From contig NZ_CP125947.1 of the NCBI RefSeq assembly GCF_030064165.1, positions 4,526,001 through 4,590,000 of the forward strand: DNA of 64,000 nucleotides, in the 5' to 3' direction. The notes beneath the pieces were generated by a model, which saw only the letters and a program-made list of their open reading frames with translations, did no database searches and was not told where the DNA came from. Source of the DNA: Comamonas resistens (GTDB taxonomy: Bacteria > Pseudomonadota > Gammaproteobacteria > Burkholderiales > Burkholderiaceae_C). The position numbers were made by a program, and so were the translations under genes. Positions within the stretch are counted from its first letter, which is position 1; every line of letters begins with the position of its first letter. Below, in pieces: positions 42,294 to 50,939 of the stretch.

Positions 42294-42839
42294 ATGCCCT
42301 CTCTCATGCGCTTTCATGCCCTGGCCTGCACCGCCGCCCTGCTTTGCCTGTCCGCCGCAGCCCAGGCTGCACTCAAGGTCGGCGACATTGCCCCCGTTTT
42401 CAAGACGCCTGCCGCCGTTGCCGGCAAGGCTTTTGACTTTGACATGAGCGCCGCCCTCAAGAAAGGGCCCGTGGTGCTGTATTTCTTCCCCAAGGCCTTT
42501 ACCCAGGGCTGCACTCTGGAAGCCCATGCCTTTGCCGAAGCCACTCCCCAGTTTGCGGCCATGAAGGCCACGGTGGTTGGCATGTCACATGACGATATCG
42601 AGACGCTCAAGCGCTTTTCCACCGAGGCCTGCCGCGACCAGTTTGCCGTGGCCTCCGACCCCAAGGCCCAGACCATCAAGGCCTATGACGCCGCAGCTGC
42701 GGCCAACCCCGATTGGGCCGACCGTATCTCCTATGTGATAGGACAAGACGGCAAGGTCAAGTTTGCGCTTGTCAGCAGCGACCCGCTGGCCCATGTGGAA
42801 CAGACCAAGGCCGCCGTCAAGCAGCTGATGGCCAAATAG
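42294..42839 (+). CDS. Exported peroxiredoxin (Bcp/AhpC-TSA type)
   Basis: A 181-residue protein with an N-terminal signal peptide (ACTAALLCLSAAAQA). A peroxiredoxin domain follows with PKAFTQGCTLEA, containing the peroxidatic cysteine in a TxxC context, and YVIGQDGKVKF. It should reduce peroxides in the periplasm. Start at 42294 or 42306 (MRFHAL). It is divergent from ruvB. Confidence 0.9.
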   Translation: MPSLMRFHALACTAALLCLSAAAQAALKVGDIAPVFKTPAAVAGKAFDFDMSAALKKGPVVLYFFPKAFTQGCTLEAHAFAEATPQFAAMKATVVGMSHDDIETLKRFSTEACRDQFAVASDPKAQTIKAYDAAAAANPDWADRISYVIGQDGKVKFALVSSDPLAHVEQTKAAVKQLMAK

Positions 42840-42852
42840 ACTTGGCCCCCAA

Positions 42853-44433
42853 TTACTGCGCCAGCCAGTTGCCGATCTGGCTGCCGAAGGCTTTGTCAAA
42901 GCGGCTGTAGACATCGGAGCTGCCCTTGGCCGTGCACGAGCTGCTGCCGCCTGACAGCGTGCCGACAACGCGTCCTGCCACAAAGATGGGCGAGCCGCTG
43001 CTGCCGCCCTCGGTAATGCCTTTGCTCCAGCCGACGTTCACAAAATCACTCTGGGCATTGCCAGCGTCACAGATGAGGCTGCCGCCGTTCAGACTGCAGT
43101 TCCTGTAGCTCTGGACCTGGCCTTCACTGTATTTGAGCAAATCGCCTTGCGGGTGATGCAGGCCATAAATGGCCGTCCCTGTCACTGCCGTACCTCTTGC
43201 ATCCCAGCCCGCCAACGTCACACCGGCAGGTGCCGCTTCATTGAGCCGCATCAGCGTGGTGTCGGTTGCCACCGCCGCATACAGCAGGGTGGCACCGCGC
43301 TGCAGCGCCTTGGTCTGGGCGCTGGGCTCAAAGCTGTTGCAGCTGGCCGAGCGGAAGAACCAGTCCGTGCGCAGCGAGGTCGCCGAGGCCTGCGTCGAGA
43401 TGCAGTGATTGGCCGAGAGAAAATATGGCGTGTAATCGAGCTTGGTGTTGTTCAGCAGGGAGCCCGTGCAGTAGTAGTAGCGGCTGTCCGAACCCACATA
43501 GGTCATGCGCGCCACGGCATTGCGCTCGGTCGCGTACTGATCGGCACAGCTGGCATCGAGCTCGCAATTTGCGGCATCACCCACGTTTCTGGGTACGTAG
43601 TTCTCGCGCAGCTCTACCTCCATGGGCAAGGCCAGATTGGCATAGGCGTGGGTGAGCGTGGGAATGGCGATCCGCAGTTGCGAGCTTGGCACCCCAGCAG
43701 GCAGTCCTATCTCCAGTGTGACCTCCTCAGCTCCCAGGTCCGGAGTCCACCAGATGCTGGCGGCCTGGGTATCGCCATCGACACGGCGGTTGCGGGCAAT
43801 GGCCTCGTTGATGGCCTTGCCCGTGGTTTCAAACCCGGTCTGGCTGCGATCCTTGCGGTACAGCCTGATCTGGGCCGAATCGGGCAGGGAATCGACCACC
43901 AGCCCCAGCCGCAGGCCATGGGCACCGCCCGAAGTGATGCTGATCGCCGCCACTTGCCCACCATCCGGGGTCTGGGTCCACCGCAACGTACGCGCCAGAT
44001 CGCCTGCGGACTGCAGCGAAGACAGCGCACGCGGCGCACCTATCTGCATGGGCATACCGGGCATGGGCATGACCACCGTGGGCGCGTCGCTCCACTGCGG
44101 CAAGGCCAGGTTGATGGCCTTGGGCCGCACGGCCATGGACGCCACGGCCACCTCTTTGGGTGCAGCCGCAGACTGCGGGGTGGGCATGATCAGCGAGTCC
44201 AGCACATGGGCCGTGGGCGGGCCCGGCGGGGGATTGATCTCTGTGCCGCCAACGGGCGTGCCACCGCCATTGCCGCCGCCGTCACCGACCGTTCCGCCTC
44301 CGCCCCCTCCACCAGGGCCGGGGCCCGGGTCGGGAACACTGCTACTGCCACCACCGCCACAAGCGGTCAGCAGAACCAGCACCAAGCTTGCGCATAGAGA
44401 GGAAATGCGCCTGCCCTGTATCCACCAATGCAT
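42853..44433 (-). CDS. Lipoprotein-like secreted trypsin-like serine protease
   Basis: A 526-residue exported protease. The signal ends in a lipobox-like LLTACGGGG (Cys ~25), followed by a ~45-residue Gly/Pro/Ser-rich spacer. A middle domain of unknown type precedes the trypsin-like C-terminal half. Its catalytic triad is visible as SANHCIS (His), DTTLMRL (Asp) and GGSSGSPIF (Ser), the arrangement of lysyl endopeptidases and glutamyl-type proteases. Several cysteines suggest disulfides. Probably outer-membrane or surface anchored. Specificity is unknown. Stop is 13 bases from the convergent peroxiredoxin gene. Confidence 0.88.
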   Translation of the reverse strand: MHWWIQGRRISSLCASLVLVLLTACGGGGSSSVPDPGPGPGGGGGGGTVGDGGGNGGGTPVGGTEINPPPGPPTAHVLDSLIMPTPQSAAAPKEVAVASMAVRPKAINLALPQWSDAPTVVMPMPGMPMQIGAPRALSSLQSAGDLARTLRWTQTPDGGQVAAISITSGGAHGLRLGLVVDSLPDSAQIRLYRKDRSQTGFETTGKAINEAIARNRRVDGDTQAASIWWTPDLGAEEVTLEIGLPAGVPSSQLRIAIPTLTHAYANLALPMEVELRENYVPRNVGDAANCELDASCADQYATERNAVARMTYVGSDSRYYYCTGSLLNNTKLDYTPYFLSANHCISTQASATSLRTDWFFRSASCNSFEPSAQTKALQRGATLLYAAVATDTTLMRLNEAAPAGVTLAGWDARGTAVTGTAIYGLHHPQGDLLKYSEGQVQSYRNCSLNGGSLICDAGNAQSDFVNVGWSKGITEGGSSGSPIFVAGRVVGTLSGGSSSCTAKGSSDVYSRFDKAFGSQIGNWLAQ

Positions 44434-44482
44434 ATCGTGTTCTCCTGCGGTTCACGACCGGACTGGCACAGGGCCAGCGAAG

Positions 44483-45058
44483 CTATTTGGTCAAAGCCTT
44501 GAGCGCGAGCTTAATGCCCTCGCTCACCCCTACATCGGGTGGGAGTTTCTTGAGGGCGGTGGAAGCTTCCTTGTCAGAATAGCCCAAGGCCATCAGCGCC
44601 TGCTGAATGTCGTTCTGGTCGTTGTTATTGGCAAACAGCGATTGCGCGCCGGTGTCTGCGCCGATCTTGCCCTTGAGTTCGAGCAGCAGACGCTCGGCCG
44701 TCTTCTTGCCTATGCCCGGCACCTTGACCAATCGCCCTGCTTGCTGCTGTGATACCGCTTCCGCGAGATCATCGACGCTCATGCCGCTGAGAACGGCCAG
44801 CGCCATGCGCGGACCTATGCCGGTGATCTTGATAAGTTCGCGGAAGGTCTGACGCTCGCGAGCCGTACCAAAGCCGAACAGCAACTGGGCATCTTCCCGC
44901 ACCACAAAATGGGTCAGCAAGGCCACCTTGGCGCCGTTGGCTGGCAAGTTGTAGAAAGTGCTCATGGGTACCTGCACCTCATAGCCCACACCGCCGCAGT
45001 CCACCAGAACCTCCGGTGGGTTTTTCTCCAGCAGCGTTCCCGTCAATTTACCTATCAT
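44483..45058 (-). CDS. ruvA: Holliday junction-binding protein RuvA
   Basis: A 191-residue protein with the three RuvA domains. They are the N-terminal OB fold ([28 protein letters not shown]), the tandem helix-hairpin-helix region ([13 protein letters not shown] and [15 protein letters not shown]) and the C-terminal RuvB-contacting UBA-like domain ([16 protein letters not shown]). The ATG at 45058 gives the standard N-terminus. It is separated from ruvB by the protease and peroxiredoxin genes and divergent from phoH. Confidence 0.97.
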   Translation of the reverse strand: MIGKLTGTLLEKNPPEVLVDCGGVGYEVQVPMSTFYNLPANGAKVALLTHFVVREDAQLLFGFGTARERQTFRELIKITGIGPRMALAVLSGMSVDDLAEAVSQQQAGRLVKVPGIGKKTAERLLLELKGKIGADTGAQSLFANNNDQNDIQQALMALGYSDKEASTALKKLPPDVGVSEGIKLALKALTK

Positions 45059-45108
45059 TGATGTCCTTTGCCGCACCGTGCGGCGATTCTTTTCGAGAAA
45101 TTATCCGC

Positions 45109-46122
45109 GTGATCCTGCGCCATACATTCACACCCCATAACAACACGCGCCTGACCCACCTTTGCGGCCCGGCGGATGCGCATCTGCGCACCATCGAAAT
45201 CGCACTGGGCGTCAAGATCGCCCATCGCCATGAGCAGTTCAAGATCGATGGCGCCAAGGTCAAGGCCAATGAAGCGCTGGAGCTGCTGCAGGCCCTGTAC
45301 GAGATCGCCGACGACGTGATTGCCGACGATACCCTGCAATTGATGCTGGCAGGCGATGTCGAAATGCTGGAAGCCGATGCCACGGCCCCGCAGCTGACCA
45401 CGCGCCGCGCCGATCTGCGTGCGCGCACGCCCAACCAGGCGCTGTATCTGGAAAACATCGCCAGGCACGACATCACCTTCGGCATAGGCCCGGCCGGCAC
45501 GGGCAAGACCTATCTGGCCGTGGCCTGCGCCGTCGATGCACTGGAGCGCAGCGCCGTGCAGCGCATCGTGCTGACCCGCCCGGCCGTGGAAGCCGGCGAG
45601 CGCCTGGGTTTTCTGCCCGGCGACCTGACGCAGAAGGTGGACCCCTATCTGCGTCCGCTGTACGACGCGCTCTACGACCTCATGGGCTACGACAAGGTGC
45701 AAAAAGCCTTCGAGCGCAATGCGCTGGAGATCGCACCGCTGGCCTTCATGCGCGGGCGCACGCTGAACAACGCCTTCGTGATCCTGGATGAGGCCCAGAA
45801 CACCACGCCCGAGCAGATGAAGATGTTTCTGACCCGTATCGGCTTTGGTGCCAAGGCCGTGGTCACGGGCGACGTGAGCCAGATCGACCTGCCCAAGGGC
45901 GCACCCAGCGGCCTGATCGATGCCGAGCGTGTGCTCAGGCGCGTCAAGGGCATCTCCATCAACCACTTCACCAGTGCCGACGTGGTGCGCCACCCGCTGG
46001 TGGCGCGCATTGTCGACGCCTACGATGCGCGCGGTCGCGTGGCCCAAGGTACCTCGGCCCCCAAGCCCCGCAGCAGTGGCTCCCGCACGGCCCGCCCCCT
46101 GCCCTCGGCGGATGAGCTCTAA
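45109..46122 (+). CDS. phoH: PhoH family ATPase
   Basis: A 337-residue P-loop ATPase. An N-terminal KH-like region (CGPADAHLRTIEIALGVKIAHR) is followed by the PhoH domain: Walker A IGPAGTGKTYLA, LTRPAVEAGERLGFLPGDL, Walker B VILDEAQN and VTGDVSQIDLP. Role in RNA metabolism is inferred from its usual pairing with ybeY, the next gene. The GTG at 45109 gives the N-terminus VILRHTFTPHNN usual for this group. ATG at 45061 is an alternative. Confidence 0.93.
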   Translation: MILRHTFTPHNNTRLTHLCGPADAHLRTIEIALGVKIAHRHEQFKIDGAKVKANEALELLQALYEIADDVIADDTLQLMLAGDVEMLEADATAPQLTTRRADLRARTPNQALYLENIARHDITFGIGPAGTGKTYLAVACAVDALERSAVQRIVLTRPAVEAGERLGFLPGDLTQKVDPYLRPLYDALYDLMGYDKVQKAFERNALEIAPLAFMRGRTLNNAFVILDEAQNTTPEQMKMFLTRIGFGAKAVVTGDVSQIDLPKGAPSGLIDAERVLRRVKGISINHFTSADVVRHPLVARIVDAYDARGRVAQGTSAPKPRSSGSRTARPLPSADEL

Positions 46123-46130
46123 TCCCATAG

Positions 46131-46206
46131 GACTTACGCAAACCAGGATGCGCCAGGGGCGCAGCCTTGAGGCAAATCTCTTGCTTGACCCTGATTTGCG
46201 CAAGTC
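46131..46206. repeat. Dispersed intergenic repeat, copy 2 (76 bp)
   Basis: It begins GACTTACGCAAACCAGGATG and ends CCTGATTTGCGCAAGTC, with inverted-repeat ends. It shares ends and interior blocks with the copy at 33174-33265. It lies between phoH and ybeY. Confidence 0.7.
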
Positions 46207-46218
46207 GCTTCAAACTTC

Positions 46219-46235
46219 ATAGCTGCTTGCGCTTG
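46219..46235 (+). repeat. Short dispersed repeat, copy F
   Basis: ATAGCTGCTTGCGCTTG resembles other copies (26339-26385 minus strand, 33807-33830 minus strand). It lies 24 bases upstream of ybeY. Confidence 0.45.
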
Positions 46236-46258
46236 CCACACCTGCGCCACAAGCCAAA

Positions 46259-46717
46259 ATGTCTTTAAATCAACTGCAACTGTCGCTGCAATTCGGTCCC
46301 AGCGCCGAAGCCTCCGCCCACCGCGAACTGCTGAGCCGCGCCCGCGTCACCCGCTGGATCCGCCATGCGCTGGCCGTGGATGCCGAGATCACCGTGCGCA
46401 TCGTCGATGCCGAAGAAGGCCAGAAACTCAACCGCGAGTACCGCAAAAAGGACTACGCGACCAATGTGCTGACCTTCGACTATCAGCAGGAGCCCACGGT
46501 GATGGCCGACCTGGTGCTCTGCGCCCCCGTGGTGGAGCGCGAGGCCCGGGAGCAGAACAAGACACTGGAAGAGCACTACGCCCATCTGCTGGTGCATGGC
46601 ACCTTGCATGCCCAGGGCTGGGACCATGAGACCAGCGAGGAAGACGCAGACGAGATGGAGGCCTACGAGACCGACATCATGAAAGAAATGGGCTACGAAG
46701 ACCCGTACGCCAAGTAA
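46259..46717 (+). CDS. ybeY: Endoribonuclease YbeY
   Basis: A 152-residue metal-dependent RNase involved in 16S rRNA 3' maturation and ribosome quality control. The zinc motif [12 protein letters not shown] (HxxxH...H) is intact, and [17 protein letters not shown] is the typical N-terminal motif. It follows phoH by 136 bases, the common phoH-ybeY pairing. No strong Shine-Dalgarno; the ATG is directly after AGCCAAA. Confidence 0.96.
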   Translation: MSLNQLQLSLQFGPSAEASAHRELLSRARVTRWIRHALAVDAEITVRIVDAEEGQKLNREYRKKDYATNVLTFDYQQEPTVMADLVLCAPVVEREAREQNKTLEEHYAHLLVHGTLHAQGWDHETSEEDADEMEAYETDIMKEMGYEDPYAK

Positions 46718-46735
46718 GCCACGAGCACCCCGGCC

Positions 46736-48262
46736 ATGACCTTTTCTCACTGGCGTCGCCCGCTGACCTGGCTGCTGGCCTGGGTTCTGGTGGCCGGGGC
46801 AGGCTCCGGCTGGCTCGCACATGCCCGGCTGCTGGCTCTCGAAGATGCCTTCACGGTGGATGCACGCATCGTGCACCGGCTGCTGAGCCAGCGCGCGGTG
46901 CAGCATGATGCCGTGATGGCCATGCTGCCGCTGCTGCAGCCGCCGGCAGAAGGTCATGGCGCCAAAACAGCCATGCCGCTGCCACGCCTGCCCGCCGCAT
47001 ATCCGCAGATCGTCGAAATCCGGCGCCGCCTGCCGGGCAGCATCTGGCCCGCTGACTGGCCCCAGAGCCGACGTACCGCACTAGACGCCGCCGAGGCACG
47101 TTCCCTGCAAAGCGGTCATGCCGAACTGGCCCAGGCTGACCTTCCTGCAGGCAAGGTGTGGCTGGTGCTGGCCGGAAGAAGCACGGCCCATGCCCTGTTG
47201 CTGGATCTGCAAGCCACCGTACCCTGGGACGAATGGCCGATGGATGCCGCCACAAGCCCCGTGCGCGTGCAACTGCAATACCAGGGTCAGGCCTTTGACG
47301 TGCAAGCCGGCCGACGCCTCGAATATGGCTGGCATTACAGCTTTCACAAGCTGCTGGCCTCGCAGAGCCAGCCTTTCGACGTGGTGCTTGAGCGCGATGT
47401 CGGCTGGAGCGAACTGCCCTGGACAGCCATGCTGGTCTGGGCCGCTGCCAGCGCCGCGGCACTGGCAGCGCTGCGTGCCTTGCTGCGCCAGCGTGTGGCG
47501 GCTCGCCGGGCAGAGGAGTTGCTGCGACTGGGCCAGGTGGCGCGCCTGAACCAGCTCGGAGAACTGGCCGCCGGCATGGCCCATGAGCTCAACCAGCCGC
47601 TGACTGCCTTGCTGGCCAGCACCCAGGCCGCACAGCGGCTGCTGGGCGAGGACGGGAGCGACGAGGAGCCGGATCTGGACACCGCACGCCATGCCATGAG
47701 TCAGGCTGTGGCCCAGGCGCGCCGCGCCAGTGCCGTCGTCGGACGGTTGCGCCGCGTGGTCGAGCGGCCCGATCTGTCGGGCCAGGTCCAGACCCTGGCC
47801 CTGGCCGCCGCCGTGCACGACGCGCTGCACCTGCTGGAGCCCGAGCTGCGCCGCCGCGATATTGCCGTGCATCTGGATGCCCCCGCCGACCTGCCTGCCG
47901 TGCGCGCCGAACCCGTGGCGCTGCAGCAAATCATCCACAACCTGGTGATGAATGCGCTGCAGGCCATGGAGCAGACCGATGCCGGACAGCGCCGCCTGCT
48001 GCTGCTGACCCTGAGCCTCATGCGCCCACCCAGCGCGCGCATCCTGCTCAGTGTGCGCGACACCGGTCCGGGGGTGAGTTCCGAGGCGCGGGGACACCTG
48101 TTCACGCCGTTCTACACCACACGCCCCGAAGGCCTGGGGCTGGGTCTGTCGCTCTCGGAGAGCCTGGCCCAGGCCATGGGCGGCGATCTTTCGCTGGCTC
48201 CGCCCGGTGAGGAGCCCGGTGCCGAATTCCATTTGCAGCTTCCACTGGCCCAGCAGCCATGA
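46736..48262 (+). CDS. Sensor histidine kinase (DctB-like)
   Basis: A 508-residue membrane kinase. Two transmembrane segments (residues ~10-28 and ~228-250) flank a periplasmic sensor domain. The HisKA region follows with H283 in AAGMAHELNQPL, then the HATPase domain (IIHNLVMNALQAM, VRDTGPGV, GLGLGLSLSESLAQAMGG). Such kinases sense dicarboxylates or related nutrients in many proteobacteria; the ligand here is unknown. The response regulator gene follows after 10 bases. Confidence 0.93.
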   Translation: MTFSHWRRPLTWLLAWVLVAGAGSGWLAHARLLALEDAFTVDARIVHRLLSQRAVQHDAVMAMLPLLQPPAEGHGAKTAMPLPRLPAAYPQIVEIRRRLPGSIWPADWPQSRRTALDAAEARSLQSGHAELAQADLPAGKVWLVLAGRSTAHALLLDLQATVPWDEWPMDAATSPVRVQLQYQGQAFDVQAGRRLEYGWHYSFHKLLASQSQPFDVVLERDVGWSELPWTAMLVWAAASAAALAALRALLRQRVAARRAEELLRLGQVARLNQLGELAAGMAHELNQPLTALLASTQAAQRLLGEDGSDEEPDLDTARHAMSQAVAQARRASAVVGRLRRVVERPDLSGQVQTLALAAAVHDALHLLEPELRRRDIAVHLDAPADLPAVRAEPVALQQIIHNLVMNALQAMEQTDAGQRRLLLLTLSLMRPPSARILLSVRDTGPGVSSEARGHLFTPFYTTRPEGLGLGLSLSESLAQAMGGDLSLAPPGEEPGAEFHLQLPLAQQP

Positions 48263-48272
48263 ACGACGCATC

Positions 48273-48899
48273 ATGAACTCTTCCCTCTCGCCCCTGATCC
48301 ACCTCGTGGACGACGATGCCGCCGTGCGCGACAGCCTGGCACTGCTCATAGGCACGGTAGGCCTGCGCGTGCAGACCTGGGCCGACCCACAGGACTTTCT
48401 CGCCAGGTTCGAGCGCAGCGATGTGGGCGCCATCGTGCTGGATGTGCGCATGCCCGGCACCAGCGGGCTGACAGTGCTGGACATGCTGGCGGCGCAAGGC
48501 GTGGACCAGCCGGTGATCATGCTCACGGGACACGGTACTGTGGAAATGTGCCGCCGCGCCTTCAAGGCCGGGGCCGCCGAGTTTCTCGAAAAGCCGGTCA
48601 ATGACGAGTTGCTGATCGAAGCGCTGCAGGCCGCCGTGCGCCAGCATGTGCGCTCACGCGAACGCCATCACGCGGATCTGCAGGCACGCGAACGCTATGC
48701 ACAGCTCTCGGGCCGCGAACGCGAGGTGCTGGGCCTGATCGTGGAAGGCCTGACCAACAAGGAGATCGGCCGTGCGCTGTCGCTCTCGCCACGCACGGTG
48801 GAAACGCACCGCGCCAACCTGTTCGCCAAGCTGGAGATCGACTCGCTGGCCCAGCTCATCCGACGCTACGCGGCTCTGGCCGAAGACTCTGCCCCGTAG
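48273..48899 (+). CDS. FixJ/NarL-type response regulator
   Basis: A 208-residue regulator. The receiver has the acidic pocket LVDDD (13-15), phospho-acceptor D57 in IVLDVRMPG and KP in EFLEKPVND. It is followed by a LuxR-type helix-turn-helix (LSGREREVLGLIVEGLTNKEIGRALSLSPRTVETHRANLF). Partner of the kinase directly upstream. The stop codon lies in a palindrome (48894-48907), next to a second one (48909-48922), a candidate binding site. The next gene encodes an outer-membrane protein. Confidence 0.95.
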   Translation: MNSSLSPLIHLVDDDAAVRDSLALLIGTVGLRVQTWADPQDFLARFERSDVGAIVLDVRMPGTSGLTVLDMLAAQGVDQPVIMLTGHGTVEMCRRAFKAGAAEFLEKPVNDELLIEALQAAVRQHVRSRERHHADLQARERYAQLSGREREVLGLIVEGLTNKEIGRALSLSPRTVETHRANLFAKLEIDSLAQLIRRYAALAEDSAP

Positions 48900-48922
48900 T
48901 TCTACGGAGCTACGCGCGTAGC
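48894..48922. promoter_or_regulatory. Tandem palindromes, candidate regulator-binding sites
   Basis: CCGTAG-TT-CTACGG (48894-48907) and GCTACGCGCGTAGC (48909-48922) are both perfect. Their centres are 15 bases apart, and the four half-sites share CTACG. They lie at the end of the regulator gene and about 130 bases upstream of the outer-membrane protein gene. Confidence 0.5.
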
Positions 48923-49050
48923 CAGCCGCATGGACGCCCGACAGGCGTTTTCCTACAGTTGAGTTCATCCCCGTATGAAGCACATGCCTGACACCGGCCA
49001 TCCTGGCCAGGACGCAGCGCCTGCTGAAATCATCGGGCCAAGGACTCTTT

Positions 49051-49722
49051 GTGAAAACCCAACGCATCATCCCTTTGCTGATCCTGGCTGCCACCGGCAG
49101 CGCCTTTGCCGCCGACAACTACTACGGCGCCCTGCGCATCAACTCCGCCCGCTACGAAGCCCACGACATGAGCTCCAGCGCCCGCCCCGGCCTTGGTCAG
49201 TTCGTGACAGGCGATGAGACCAATACCGCCACCGGCGCTTCTCTGGCCCTGGGCTATCAATTGCCATCGAACTGGCGCGTGGAAGCCGAGTACACCCTGC
49301 CCAAGAACAATGAGTTCACCAGCGGCTCCACTCGCTTCCCCACCAGCTTCAACCACCACAAGATCCGCTCGCAGCGCCTGATGGTCAACGCGTACAAGGA
49401 TTTCCCGCTGAACAACCAGTTCTCGCTGTACGGCACAGCCGGCCTGGGCCTGGCACACCTGCAGTCCAGCGGCTGGCAAGGCAACCCTGGCCGCCAGTAC
49501 TTCAGCGCATCCCAGAACAATCTGGCCTACTCCGTGGGCTTTGGCGTCACCTATACGCCCGCCCCCAAGGTCAGCATCGACCTGGGCTGGCGCTATGTCG
49601 ACATGGGCAAGACCAAGAGCGGCGCCAACAACTTCACCAACGTCCGCGGCCTGGCGGACGAGCAGATGCGTGCCAAGCTGACTTCCAGCGAAGTCTCGAT
49701 CGGCCTGCGCTACAGCTTCTGA
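49051..49722 (+). CDS. Outer-membrane beta-barrel protein (OmpA-like/opacity type)
   Basis: A 223-residue protein with a signal peptide (MKTQRIIPLLILAATGSAFA). An 8-strand-type beta-barrel follows, ending in a terminal phenylalanine (IGLRYSF). It has periodic aromatic residues and motifs such as YGTAGLGLAHLQS and VSIDLGWRYVDMG. The start is a GTG at 49051, with AAGGACT upstream; no ATG fits. Function unknown; possibly controlled by the two-component system upstream. Confidence 0.85.
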   Translation: MKTQRIIPLLILAATGSAFAADNYYGALRINSARYEAHDMSSSARPGLGQFVTGDETNTATGASLALGYQLPSNWRVEAEYTLPKNNEFTSGSTRFPTSFNHHKIRSQRLMVNAYKDFPLNNQFSLYGTAGLGLAHLQSSGWQGNPGRQYFSASQNNLAYSVGFGVTYTPAPKVSIDLGWRYVDMGKTKSGANNFTNVRGLADEQMRAKLTSSEVSIGLRYSF

Positions 49723-49741
49723 TCCTCGGCTTCAAAGCAAT

Positions 49742-49770
49742 AAAAAAAGCGGCCGGAGTGCCGCTTTTTT
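49742..49770. terminator. Bidirectional terminator
   Basis: AAAAAAGCGGC / GCCGCTTTTTT with a 6-base loop, between the convergent OMP and Bug genes. Confidence 0.9.
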
Positions 49771-49786
49771 CGGTGTGAACTGATGT

Positions 49787-50767
49787 TTACTCGACGCTCA
49801 GGCCGATGCTGCGCACCAGCTGGGCCACGCGCACATCTTCGGTCTTGATCTGCTTGGCAAACACCTGCTGGCCCTCGCCCACAGGAGTGATGCCCTGCTG
49901 CTGCAGGCTTTTGCGCAACTCGGGGTCCTTGAGCGCCTTGTCGGTGTCCTGGGCAATGGCCTGCACCACGGCAGCAGGCGTGCCCTTGGGCGCGAACAGG
50001 CCGAACCAGGCACCGGCCTCAAAGCCCTTGTAAGTCTCGGCCAGGGTCTGCACCTGGGGCAGCAAGGCATGGCGCTGCAGGCCGGACACGGCCAGCGCCG
50101 TCAGCTTGCCGCTCTGAATCTGTGCGAGGGCGGGTGCCACGGCGATCAGCATCACATCGACCTGACCGGCCAGCACATCCTGCAGACCCTGGGGGCCACC
50201 GCGATAGGGAATATGCGTGGCGAAAAAGCCTGCGCGCTGCTTGAACTGCTCCATGGCCAGATGCTGGGCGCCGCCTGTGCCGGACGAGGCGTAATTGATC
50301 TTGCCGGGGTGGGCCTTGGCATAGCTGACAAAGTCCTGCAAGGTTTTGAAGCCTTTTCGGGAGTTGGCCACCAGCACAAAGTCTGACTGGCCGAGCTTGG
50401 TCACGGGCACCAGATCGTTCTTGACGTCATAGGGCAGATTGCGCTGCACATTGGGCATGATGGTGATGGCGCTGTCGCCGCCCACCAGCAAGGTATAGCC
50501 ATCGGGTTGCGCCTTGACCACGGCATCCACGGCCGAAACACCGCCTGCCGCGCCCTTGTTCTCCACCACCACGGCCTGCTTCCAGTCCTTGCCCACCAGA
50601 TGGCCCACCTGACGCGCCAGCAGATCGGGAACGCTGCCGGGGCCATTGGCTACCACCATCTTGACCGCACGTGCCGGGAAGTCCTGTTGTGCCATGGCTG
50701 CGCCCTGCACGCATGTGGCGGCCAGCAAGGCCCAGGCGGTGCGAGAGAAGAAACGAGGCAGATTCAC
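49787..50767 (-). CDS. Bug family tripartite tricarboxylate transporter receptor
   Basis: A 326-residue periplasmic binding protein with signal peptide (FFSRTAWALLAATCVQGAAMA). The Bug fold is seen in VKMVVANGPGSVPDLLARQVGHL and GGDSAITIMPNVQ and the C-terminal RSIGLSVE. The usual P-F loop is replaced by VANGPGSVPD. It is an orphan receptor, divergent from the TSUP exporter gene, which may handle the same anion. Ligand unknown. Confidence 0.92.
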   Translation of the reverse strand: MNLPRFFSRTAWALLAATCVQGAAMAQQDFPARAVKMVVANGPGSVPDLLARQVGHLVGKDWKQAVVVENKGAAGGVSAVDAVVKAQPDGYTLLVGGDSAITIMPNVQRNLPYDVKNDLVPVTKLGQSDFVLVANSRKGFKTLQDFVSYAKAHPGKINYASSGTGGAQHLAMEQFKQRAGFFATHIPYRGGPQGLQDVLAGQVDVMLIAVAPALAQIQSGKLTALAVSGLQRHALLPQVQTLAETYKGFEAGAWFGLFAPKGTPAAVVQAIAQDTDKALKDPELRKSLQQQGITPVGEGQQVFAKQIKTEDVRVAQLVRSIGLSVE

Positions 50768-50939
50768 GACAGGACTCCTTGATTAAGGCAGTCATTGTCA
50801 AAACTATTTCTTATTCTTCAAACTATTGTTTCTTCATTTTTTTATTTCAAAAAATAATGAAGAGGGAATTCGTTCCCTCCTAAGATGCCTGCACAACAAG
50901 GTGCCAAGCCATTCCTATAAGAATCGGGAGACAAACATC
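50768..50939. promoter_or_regulatory. Divergent promoter region with inverted repeats
   Basis: AT-rich region between the Bug and TSUP genes. It contains TCTTCATT / AATGAAGA (50831-50838 / 50856-50863), and a perfect hairpin GAGGGAA-TTCG-TTCCCTC (50862-50879) with a stable UUCG loop 60 bases before the TSUP start. Confidence 0.5.
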
